Origin: UBA6016 sp964568395
GTDB taxonomy: Bacteria; Campylobacterota; Campylobacteria; Campylobacterales; UBA6016
Length of the DNA: 41,439 bases
Direction: 5' to 3'
NCBI GenBank assembly: GCA_964568395.1
Contig: CAZMPN010000016.1
Coordinates: forward strand, 1 to 41,439
Shown: piece by piece, positions 15,019 to 22,138 of the stretch
Position numbering within the stretch: the stretch's first letter is position 1
Layout of the letters: each line of letters opens with the position of its first letter
The notes under the pieces: generated by a model
What the model saw: the letters and a program-made list of their open reading frames with translations, nothing else
Told to the model about the DNA's origin: nothing
Database searches by the model: none
Program-made: the position numbers and the translations under genes

Positions 15019-16592
15019 TATCTGCCTCTGTTGCCGCCGTCCCTATCTCTAGGAGGTCTGCCGCCGTCTCTTGAGCCGCTTCTGTCGCCTCTGTATCCGC
15101 CGCCGTCCCTATCTCTAGGAGGTCTGCCGCCGTCTCTTGAGCCGCTTCTGTCGCCTCTGTAACCGCCGCCGTCTCTTGAGCCGCCACGGTCACCTCTGTA
15201 TCCGCCGCCTCTGCCGCCAAATCCTCTTCTGTTGCCGCCTCTGTCGCCGCCTCTATCTTGCGATTTTGCCTCTATCATTCTCTCAAGGTTTTTACCTTTG
15301 ATACCTATGTGAGAAGGGCCTTCCGCTTTGTTTTTGGATACTATTTTTGATAGAAGTTTCATGCAAAGAGTGGAAATTTCCATCTCATCTGATAGCTGCG
15401 CAAATAGCTCCGTTGCCTCGTCTGAAATATGCTGATGCTTGATTTTGTCCACAAGTTTAACGATTTTTTTGCTTTTTACGTCTTCTAGAGTAGGGACTTC
15501 CATGTGATAAATTTGAGCTTTTGTAACCTGTTTGATTCTGTTTAGCTCCCTAAATTCGAGAGGCTTAACAAGCGTTACGGCCTTTCCTTGTTTTCCGGCG
15601 CGTCCGGTTCTACCTATCCTGTGCACATAGCTTTCAGGATCTAGCGGAATATGGTAGTTGAATACGTGCGTTACGTCATTGATGTCAAGACCTCTAGCTG
15701 CAACGTCGGTCGCAACAAGTATAAGCACTTTTCCGGCTTTGAAGCTTTTTATTACCTCTTCTCTTTGTCTTTGCTCAAGGTCGCCGTGAAGAGCCTTTGC
15801 GGGATAGCCTCTTGCTACCAGCGTAGTGGAGAGCTCGTCCGCATCTTTTTTTGTTCTACAAAACACGATAGCCCTGCTCGGGTCTTCAAAATCTATTAGC
15901 CTAACGACCGCGTCGGACCTCTCCCAATCTTCAACCACATAGAAGTATTGTTCGATGTTTTCGCTTGTCACCTCTTTTGATTCTATCTTAACCGTTTTAG
16001 GCTCTTTTAGAATTTTTTCCGCAAGCGCCCTGATTTCACGCGGCATAGTAGCCGAGAAAAGCAGGGTCTGTCTGCTTTGCGGCAGAAACTTGAATATCTC
16101 TTCGATATCTTCCAAGAAGCCCATATCGAGCATCTCGTCCGCTTCGTCGAGAATTACGTATTGCGGTTTGAAATCTCTTAGTCTGTCGTTTAGAAGGTGG
16201 TCAAGAAGTCTTCCCGGAGTAGCTACGACTACTTGCGCGCCTCTGCCTATAAGGTCAACTTGTCTTGATATGCTTTGTCCGCCGTAGACCGCAACTGTTT
16301 TTATGTTTGCGTACTTGCCTAGCTTGTATAGCTCGTCGCTAACTTGCATACAAAGTTCACGCGTCGGAGTGATGATCAATACCTGCACTCCGCCGTTCGG
16401 GTTTATTTTGCTCATTACCGGAAGTCCGAAAGCCGCCGTCTTGCCTGTACCAGTTTGCGCTTGCGCCACCATATCGTGACCCTCTAGCACTATCGGTATC
16501 GCCTGTTCTTGGATAGGGCTAGCCTCAGTAAAGCCCGCCTCTTTTATTCCTCTTAAAATATTTTCGTTTAATCCTAGATTATCAAAACTCAT
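15018..16592 (-). CDS. DEAD-box RNA helicase with RGG-repeat tail (RhlE/DeaD-like)
   Basis: 524-aa ATP-dependent RNA helicase, probably in ribosome assembly, mRNA decay or cold response. Motifs in order: Q motif (SPIQEQAIP), I AQTGTGKTAAF, Ia PTRELCMQV, II DEAD (near 154), III SAT, IV VFCRTKK, V ATDVAARGLD, VI HRIGRTGR. The core ends near 370; a helical region follows. Residues 444-524 are a low-complexity Gly/Arg/Asp tail with RGG and YRGDR repeats, expected to bind RNA loosely and to favour condensates. That tail is encoded by a 66-bp tandem repeat. The start is the ATG at 16592; the gene is divergent from the 62-aa gene. Confidence 0.95.
   Translation of the reverse strand: MSFDNLGLNENILRGIKEAGFTEASPIQEQAIPIVLEGHDMVAQAQTGTGKTAAFGLPVMSKINPNGGVQVLIITPTRELCMQVSDELYKLGKYANIKTVAVYGGQSISRQVDLIGRGAQVVVATPGRLLDHLLNDRLRDFKPQYVILDEADEMLDMGFLEDIEEIFKFLPQSRQTLLFSATMPREIRALAEKILKEPKTVKIESKEVTSENIEQYFYVVEDWERSDAVVRLIDFEDPSRAIVFCRTKKDADELSTTLVARGYPAKALHGDLEQRQREEVIKSFKAGKVLILVATDVAARGLDINDVTHVFNYHIPLDPESYVHRIGRTGRAGKQGKAVTLVKPLEFRELNRIKQVTKAQIYHMEVPTLEDVKSKKIVKLVDKIKHQHISDEATELFAQLSDEMEISTLCMKLLSKIVSKNKAEGPSHIGIKGKNLERMIEAKSQDRGGDRGGNRRGFGGRGGGYRGDRGGSRDGGGYRGDRSGSRDGGRPPRDRDGGGYRGDRSGSRDGGRPPRDRDGGNRGR
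15033..15164 (-). repeat. 66-bp tandem repeat encoding the RGG tail
   Basis: Two nearly identical 66-base units (15033-15098 and 15099-15164) lie head to tail, differing at only a few bases, followed by a degenerate shorter copy from 15165. Each encodes 22 residues of the form GGGYRGDRSGSRDGG followed by RPPRDRD. As 66 is a multiple of three, unit gain or loss keeps the reading frame, so tail length may vary between strains. Confidence 0.9.
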
Positions 16593-16646
16593 GTAAAATG
16601 CCTTTATGTTTGTTTATTTCCCAATTACCCCACAAAAGGAGCGCCA

Positions 16647-16835
16647 ATGTCGGAAATAGAAAAAAAAGAGGTCGCAAAACTAAAAAGCGACATCAAATCG
16701 GATATCAAATCCGTATATGAAAACTATCTGTCCGTATCGGGCTGGGATGTCCCCGAAAACGATGAAAACGCAAGCGCCCGTCTTATACTGGACGCCATCA
16801 AAGAGGCTGTCAAAGAGATAGAAGAATCTCTTTAG
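16647..16835 (+). CDS. 62-aa hypothetical protein
   Basis: I do not recognise the family. The short acidic protein (begins MSEIEKKEVAKLK) looks mostly helical, with an internal duplication SDIKSDIKS, a central SGWDVPENDENAS loop and an amphipathic C-terminal helix LILDAIKEAVKEIEESL. The ATG has a strong AAAGGAG Shine-Dalgarno, which supports a real gene. It stands alone on the + strand between the divergent DEAD-box helicase and the convergent lepA; its TAG overlaps the lepA TAA (16832-16835). Confidence 0.75.
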   Translation: MSEIEKKEVAKLKSDIKSDIKSVYENYLSVSGWDVPENDENASARLILDAIKEAVKEIEESL

Positions 16836-18622
16836 TCTAGTTTTAGTACGGCCAGGAAGGCGTCTTGGCTAAGCTCTACTTTGCCTATCGCCTTCATCCT
16901 TTTTTTACCCTCTTTTTGCTTCTCTAAAAGCTTTCTTTTTCTAGTAATATCACCGCCGTAACATTTTGCGGTAACGTTTTTGCCCATAGACTTTACCGTC
17001 TCCCTGGCAATTACTCTATTTCCTATGCTTGCCTGTATGGCAACCTCGAAAAGCTGTCTTGGAACCAGCTCTTTCATTTTTTTGACAAGTTCCCTGCCTC
17101 TATACTCCGATTTTTGTCTCGGAACGATAAGAGAAAGTGCGTCAACAATCTCTCCGGCTACCCTTATATCCAGCTTTACGAGATCGCCCATCTTATAGTC
17201 ATGGGGCTCATAATCAAAGCTAGCATAGCCTTTAGTGGCAGATTTTAGTTTATCGTAAAAGTCGATTACTATTTCATTGAGCGGCACGTCATACACCAGA
17301 AGCACCCTATCGAGACCGATATAGTCCATCTTTTGCTGCTGTCCGCGTCTATCGTTCATAAGCGTGATGATATTGCCTACAAAGTCGTTCGGTACTATTA
17401 CCGTCGCTTTTACGTAAGGTTCGTATATCGCTTCTATGCGCTGCACGTCCGGCAACTCCGAAGGGTTTTGCACCCTCACCGACTCGCCGTTCGTCAAACG
17501 CACCTCATATACAACCGTCGGGGCGGTAGCGATGAGGTCTAGTCCAAACTCCCTCTCCAACCGCTCTTTTACAACTTCCATGTGAAGTAAACCCAAAAAG
17601 CCGACCCTAAATCCAAATCCCAACGCAGCCGATGTTTCAGGCTCGTAAGAGATGGATGCGTCGTTTAGCTTTAACTTGTCGAGAGCATCCCTTAAATCTT
17701 CAAACTTATCCGTATCGATCGGATAAAAACCCGCAAATACGAACGGTCTAGGCTCTCTAAATTCCCCTACAGGCTCGCCGCAAGGGTTCTTGGCGTCGGT
17801 TACCGTATCTCCGACCCTAAGTTCCTTCACATTTTTTAATCCGGTAACCAAAACACCTATCTCTCCCGGTTTAATGGAGTCCGTGTTTTCAGGATGTAAA
17901 GGATGCGGATAAGTAAGGTTTTGGACGCTATAGTCCTTACCGGTACTCATCACCTTTATGGCTTGGCCTTTTTTTAGCTCGCCGTCAAATACCCTAACGA
18001 TAGCAAGGGCTCCGAGATAACTATCAAACCAACTGTCGTAAATAACAGCCTTGAGAGGCTTATTAATATCGCCTTTTGGGGGCGGAATTACGTCAATTAG
18101 CTTGTCTATTAGCTCTTTGATTCCGATGCCGCTTTTTGCGGATACAAGCACCGCATTCGTGCAATCAAGCCCGATGCTCTTCTCTATCTCCTCCATAACC
18201 CTTTCAGGTTCTGCGGCCGGCAGGTCTATTTTGTTGATGACCGGGAGTATCTCCAAGTTGTGCTCTATGGCCGTATAGACGTTTGCCAGGGTCTGCGCTT
18301 CGATACCCTGCGAAGCGTCTACGACAAGAAGCGCGCCGTCCGATGAAGCAAGCGACTTGGATACCTCATACGAAAAGTCGACGTGCCCCGGAGTATCTAT
18401 CAGATTTAGAATGTACTCTTGTCCGTCTTTTTTGTACTTCAGGCGCACGCTCTGCGCTTTTATCGTGATGCCTCTCTCTTTTTCGATATCCATCGTATCC
18501 AGAAGCTGAGAGGTCATCTCTCTTTGAGTGATTGCGCCGCACTGCTCTATTATCCTATCTGCGAGCGTGCTTTTGCCGTGGTCTATATGGGCGATAATGG
18601 AAAAGTTTCGGATATTTTGCAT
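16832..18622 (-). CDS. lepA: Elongation factor 4 (LepA)
   Basis: Membrane-associated translational GTPase that back-translocates or remodels stalled ribosomes; 596 aa, the normal length. The G domain has AHIDHGKSTLADRI (P-loop, residues 10-23), RGITIKAQSV, DTPGHVDFSYEV and NKIDLPAAEPE. Domains II and III contain GFRVGFLGLLHMEVVKERLERE, and the unique C-terminal domain ends with GDITRKRKLLEKQKEGKKRM, where LepA-type KRK motifs are typical. The upstream luxS stop is 7 bases away, so it is last in the prs-luxS-lepA run. Confidence 0.97.
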   Translation of the reverse strand: MQNIRNFSIIAHIDHGKSTLADRIIEQCGAITQREMTSQLLDTMDIEKERGITIKAQSVRLKYKKDGQEYILNLIDTPGHVDFSYEVSKSLASSDGALLVVDASQGIEAQTLANVYTAIEHNLEILPVINKIDLPAAEPERVMEEIEKSIGLDCTNAVLVSAKSGIGIKELIDKLIDVIPPPKGDINKPLKAVIYDSWFDSYLGALAIVRVFDGELKKGQAIKVMSTGKDYSVQNLTYPHPLHPENTDSIKPGEIGVLVTGLKNVKELRVGDTVTDAKNPCGEPVGEFREPRPFVFAGFYPIDTDKFEDLRDALDKLKLNDASISYEPETSAALGFGFRVGFLGLLHMEVVKERLEREFGLDLIATAPTVVYEVRLTNGESVRVQNPSELPDVQRIEAIYEPYVKATVIVPNDFVGNIITLMNDRRGQQQKMDYIGLDRVLLVYDVPLNEIVIDFYDKLKSATKGYASFDYEPHDYKMGDLVKLDIRVAGEIVDALSLIVPRQKSEYRGRELVKKMKELVPRQLFEVAIQASIGNRVIARETVKSMGKNVTAKCYGGDITRKRKLLEKQKEGKKRMKAIGKVELSQDAFLAVLKLD

Positions 18623-18629
18623 TCAGTTC

Positions 18630-19136
18630 CTATTTGTTTAAAAGAGCGTCGTCTAATTTTAACTCTTCGTTATTCATTACGCCGATACCGCGATCCAGCA
18701 CTTTCGTCGCTATCTCTTTCGCCTCGTCAAGCGAATGCATAGCGCAAGTCCCGCATTGATATATGTTTAGCTCCGGAATATCGCTTTCAGATTTTACCCT
18801 CAGGATATCCTTCATGGCCTCTTGCCAAGCAAATCCAACCCTCTTTTCGTCAGGGGTGCCGATAAGGCTCATATAAAAGCCTGTTCTACATCCCATCGGG
18901 GAGACGTCGATGATCTCAACGTCTTCAGCATTCAAATGATCTCTTATGTATCCGGCGAATAGATGCTCAAGCGTATGTGTTCCGCGCTCGCCCATCATCT
19001 CTTTGTTCGGAGCGAAAAAACGAAGATCGAAAACGCTTATAGTATCTCCGCCCGGAGTTTTCATAGTCTTGGCAAGCCTTACGGCCGGCGCCTTCATCTT
19101 TGTATGATCTACTTTAAAGCTGTCGAGAAGCGGCAT
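18630..19136 (-). CDS. luxS: S-ribosylhomocysteine lyase
   Basis: Splits S-ribosylhomocysteine to homocysteine and DPD, the precursor of autoinducer-2; works after the MTA/SAH nucleosidase in methyl-cycle recycling. Metal site: HTLEH (near 53-57) and the Cys in CGTCAMH (near 127). SPMGCRTGFY carries the catalytic Cys. 168 aa, full length. The ATG overlaps the stop of the acidic 62-aa gene (TAATG), so translation is probably coupled to it. Whether AI-2 serves as a signal here cannot be read. Confidence 0.97.
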   Translation of the reverse strand: MPLLDSFKVDHTKMKAPAVRLAKTMKTPGGDTISVFDLRFFAPNKEMMGERGTHTLEHLFAGYIRDHLNAEDVEIIDVSPMGCRTGFYMSLIGTPDEKRVGFAWQEAMKDILRVKSESDIPELNIYQCGTCAMHSLDEAKEIATKVLDRGIGVMNNEELKLDDALLNK

Positions 19137-19324
19137 TATTCGTCGTCCATTTCATAAAAATCTTCGTCCTCGTCTTCATCGAGGTCGTCAAAGGAGACAT
19201 AGTCGTCATCCTCATCGTAATCTATCTCGCCGTCGTCGTCAAAACCGTCATATGAACCGTCTTCGTCTTCATCGTCGAGGTCGCTAGGGAATATATCGTC
19301 TTCAAATTCGTCATCAAAAGCCAT
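19136..19324 (-). CDS. Extremely acidic 62-aa protein upstream of luxS
   Basis: No family recognised. By my count 37 of 62 residues are Asp or Glu (26 D, 11 E), with no Lys, Arg, His or Cys; ten aromatics (6 F, 4 Y) are spaced among the acidic runs. The result is an intrinsically disordered polyanion with a net charge near -37. The gene is likely real: a strong AAGGAG lies six bases before the ATG, it is 13 bases after prs, and its stop overlaps the luxS ATG. Possible roles (inference): nucleic-acid mimic, metal or basic-protein buffer, or translational coupler for luxS. Confidence 0.8.
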   Translation of the reverse strand: MAFDDEFEDDIFPSDLDDEDEDGSYDGFDDDGEIDYDEDDDYVSFDDLDEDEDEDFYEMDDE

Positions 19325-19337
19325 CTTACGCTCCTTT

Positions 19338-20270
19338 TTAGACTAGAAAGAGACTGTTTACGCTTTCGTTATGGTAAACGCGTCTTATTACTTCGCCGAA
19401 TATATTAGACACCGTAAGCACCGTAACCTTTGAAGATTCGGTAGCATGCGGTATCGTATCCGTTATTACAAGCTCGTCAAGCGCCCCGTTCTCTATTCTT
19501 TCAAACGCAGGACCGGACAAAACGCCGTGCGTACAACAAGCCATTACCGACGTGGCGCCTTTTGCTTTTAGCGCGGCGGCGGCTTGGACTATAGTGCCGG
19601 CGGTATCTATAATATCGTCCACAAGTATTACGTCTTTACCCTCTACGTCGCCTATGATATTCATAACTTCGCTTTTGTTGGCCTTCTCGCGTCTTTTATC
19701 TACGATGACGAGATCAAGCCCCATCTTGCCTGCCATGCTTCTGGCTCTAGCCACGCCGCCTACGTCCGGGCTGGCGATTATCGGGTTTTTTAGGTTTTTA
19801 TTTTTGATATAGTCGACAAATACGGTAGAACCGTACAGGTTGTCGACCGGAATGTCGAAAAAGCCTTGGATTTGACCGGCATGCAAATCCATCGTAACAA
19901 CTCTGGTGATACCGGCTGTCTCAATAAGGTTTGCGACAAGCTTTGAGGTAATCGGAACCCTCGGCGCTGCTTTTCTGTCTTGTCTAGCGTACCCGAAATA
20001 CGGAATAACGGCCGTAATAGATTTTGCCGAGCTTCTTCTAATCGCGTCGGTCATAATCAGAAGTTCCATCAGATTATCATTTGTAGGCGCGCATGTCGGC
20101 TGGATTATAAATACGTCCCTACCCCTTACGCTCTCGCTGATTTGGCAGTTTATCTCGCCATCCGAAAACTTGGAGATGTTGGACTGCGAAAGACTAACAT
20201 CCAAATATTTTGATATATTCTCGGCGAGTGCCGGGTGGGCGCTTCCGGAGAAGATTTTGTAACCTCTCAT
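19338..20270 (-). CDS. prs: Ribose-phosphate pyrophosphokinase
   Basis: Makes PRPP from ribose 5-phosphate and ATP for nucleotide, His and Trp synthesis. Visible: the Mg/ATP segment DLHAGQIQGFFDIPVDNL (near 130-147), the catalytic flexible loop DKRREKANKSEVM (near 193), and the PRPP-binding loop VILVDDIIDTAGTI (near 214-227). 310 aa, normal class I length. ATG at 20270 with GAGG seven bases upstream and its own promoter. First gene of the run prs, acidic protein, luxS, lepA. Confidence 0.97.
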   Translation of the reverse strand: MRGYKIFSGSAHPALAENISKYLDVSLSQSNISKFSDGEINCQISESVRGRDVFIIQPTCAPTNDNLMELLIMTDAIRRSSAKSITAVIPYFGYARQDRKAAPRVPITSKLVANLIETAGITRVVTMDLHAGQIQGFFDIPVDNLYGSTVFVDYIKNKNLKNPIIASPDVGGVARARSMAGKMGLDLVIVDKRREKANKSEVMNIIGDVEGKDVILVDDIIDTAGTIVQAAAALKAKGATSVMACCTHGVLSGPAFERIENGALDELVITDTIPHATESSKVTVLTVSNIFGEVIRRVYHNESVNSLFLV

Positions 20271-20299
20271 ATTTATACCTCAAAGCTTTTAGTTTCGAA

Positions 20300-20308
20300 A
20301 TTATACCA
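20300..20308 (-). promoter_or_regulatory. Extended -10 promoter of prs
   Basis: On the - strand the bases TGGTATAAT read from 20308 to 20300, a perfect extended -10 about 30 bases before the prs ATG. The 60-base gap between mnmA and prs also holds the GAGG ribosome site. This makes prs-luxS-lepA a separate transcription unit from mnmA. Confidence 0.65.
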
Positions 20309-20330
20309 AACCTCCGCTTTGGGCGTTTAT

Positions 20331-21356
20331 TTACAGGATATAACCGCCGCCGAGCACCTTGTCTTTGTCATAAAACACGGCGGCTTGTCCTTTCGCTATC
20401 GCAAACTGCGGGTTTTTGAGGCGCACTATCGCCTTATCGCCCTCTATCTTAACGCTTGCCGGAGTCTTTTCGCTTCTATATCTGACCTTGACTTCGCACT
20501 CAAACTCTTTTAAATCGGTAAACATATTAAGATAGCCGACCTCCAGAGAGTCGGCGAATATTCCGTCTTTCGTGCATACCACGATTTTATTGGCGGCGGA
20601 GTCTATCTCTTTGACATACAACGGCACATGCGAAAGCGGTACGTCAAAACCCTTTCTCTGACCGACCGTATAGTGCATAAATCCTTTATGTACTCCGACC
20701 TCCCGGCCCTCTTCGTCGACTACTTTACCGGATGCGTCCGTATCGACCCCAAACTCTTTTAGAGCCTCTATATAGGTGTCCTCCACAAAACATATCTCGG
20801 AGCTCTCTTTTTGCGTGGAGAGCGACGCGAATTCCGGAATAAGGAGAGCCTCCTCTTTTAGCTCGGCTTTTATGGACTCTCCGAGCGGAAACAGAAGATG
20901 CGGCAAAATCTCCTTTTTCACGTTGAACAAGAAATAGCTCTGATCCTTGCTCTTATCGACCGCCTCGTAAAAAAACTCCCCGTCGCATCTGACATAGTGC
21001 CCGGTAGCCAGATAGTCATATCCTTTTTCTTCGGCGAATTTTGCGAGCGCGCCAAACTTTATCTCTCTATTGCAAAAAGTGCAAGGATTTGGCGTAAGTC
21101 CGCTTTTATAGTGTTCTATAAAAGGATTGATGACGAATTTTTGGAACGATTCGGAAAGCGGCACCACCTCATATTTTATACCGAGATATTTTGCGACCTT
21201 CTCTATATTTGCTATGTTAGCCGCATGCGACTCTTCTTTGTCGTGCAGCTTCAGATATACGCCGTAAACTTCGTAGCCCGCGTCAACCATCCGCTTTGCG
21301 GTCATCGAGCTATCGACGCCGCCGCTCATGGCTACTACTACTTTTTTATTTGCCAT
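20331..21356 (-). CDS. mnmA: tRNA-specific 2-thiouridylase MnmA
   Basis: Adds sulphur at U34 of Glu, Gln and Lys tRNAs. The P-loop of the PP-loop ATPase is AMSGGVDSSMTAKRM (near residues 8-22). The two catalytic cysteines are visible in NPCTFCNREIKF (near 100) and SSEICFVED (near 190). GHYVR and QRKGFDVPL are typical. I chose the ATG at 21356; a GTG at 21359 would add one residue. The 5' end overlaps the end of the LOG-family gene by 11 bases, so both are on one transcript. About 341 aa, slightly short but complete. Confidence 0.96.
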   Translation of the reverse strand: MANKKVVVAMSGGVDSSMTAKRMVDAGYEVYGVYLKLHDKEESHAANIANIEKVAKYLGIKYEVVPLSESFQKFVINPFIEHYKSGLTPNPCTFCNREIKFGALAKFAEEKGYDYLATGHYVRCDGEFFYEAVDKSKDQSYFLFNVKKEILPHLLFPLGESIKAELKEEALLIPEFASLSTQKESSEICFVEDTYIEALKEFGVDTDASGKVVDEEGREVGVHKGFMHYTVGQRKGFDVPLSHVPLYVKEIDSAANKIVVCTKDGIFADSLEVGYLNMFTDLKEFECEVKVRYRSEKTPASVKIEGDKAIVRLKNPQFAIAKGQAAVFYDKDKVLGGGYIL

Positions 21357-22134
21357 CACCGACTACCCTGTCAAGCGAGCAGGTCTCCCTTGAGCACAGA
21401 TTTAGAAGGTCTCTGTATATATCGGTATCTTTTAGCCCCTCTTTTTCGAGCTCTTCTAGTTTGTTGATTATGTTTTGCTTGGTTATCGCTATCGCCTCTT
21501 CAGGATCGTCCGTAAGTCTGATAAGGTCCAAATCGCCTTGCGATATCGTGCCGAGCTCAAGAGGGCTTTTTTTGATGAACTCCATCAGCGGCGACCAAAA
21601 ATCTACCCCTACCAAAATAATACTAATAGGGAATATCTTGCCGGTCTGAACAAGCGTCAACGCCTCGAAAAGCTCGTCAAACGTACCGAACCCGCCCGGG
21701 AAAACTATATAGGCGTAAGAGTATTTAACAAGCATTACTTTACGCACGAAGAAGTAGTCGAACTCAACGCTCATCGTCGTATAAGGATTTGTTTTCTGTT
21801 CATGCGGTAGATGTATATTAAGCCCTACCGACTCCGTCTTTCCGCTCTCGTACGCCCCTCTGTTGGCGGCCTCCATGATGCCGTTGGAGCCGCCCGTTAC
21901 GACGTTGAATCCGCTCTCCGCAAACATGAACGCAAGCTTTCTAGCCTCTTCGTAATATCTGCTGCCCGGCTTTAGTCTTGCGCTCCCGAAAAACGTAACG
22001 CACGGACCTATATCTTTTAGAATATCGAACCCCTCGACGAAGTTGGACATAATCTTAAAAACACTCCAAGGATTATCGGCCTTTACGTCCTTGATGTGGT
22101 TTTTACTTGTGTTTTTCCCTAAACCGTTTTGCAT
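21346..22134 (-). CDS. LOG family protein (TIGR00730-type Rossmann fold)
   Basis: 262-aa protein of the 'lysine decarboxylase-like' LOG family. Members characterised elsewhere hydrolyse nucleoside 5'-monophosphates to a base and ribose 5-phosphate (cytokinin activation in plants). The diagnostic PGGFGTFDELFEALTLVQTGK is present as PGGFGTFDE plus LFEALTLVQ, along with VTGGSNGIMEAANRGA. True lysine decarboxylase activity is not expected. It sits between uvrA (4 bases upstream) and mnmA (overlapping). The substrate in bacteria is usually AMP or an unknown nucleotide. Confidence 0.9.
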   Translation of the reverse strand: MQNGLGKNTSKNHIKDVKADNPWSVFKIMSNFVEGFDILKDIGPCVTFFGSARLKPGSRYYEEARKLAFMFAESGFNVVTGGSNGIMEAANRGAYESGKTESVGLNIHLPHEQKTNPYTTMSVEFDYFFVRKVMLVKYSYAYIVFPGGFGTFDELFEALTLVQTGKIFPISIILVGVDFWSPLMEFIKKSPLELGTISQGDLDLIRLTDDPEEAIAITKQNIINKLEELEKEGLKDTDIYRDLLNLCSRETCSLDRVVGDGK

Positions 22135-22138
22135 TGCT

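Noticed and set aside
15033..15164. CRISPR-like direct repeats
   Set aside because: Units are contiguous with no spacers and encode the protein tail in frame.
14987..15220. - strand ORF with repeated TEAT/AAQETAA motifs
   Set aside because: It is a frame-shifted reading of the 66-bp repeat that encodes the helicase RGG tail; the repeat makes any frame look ordered.
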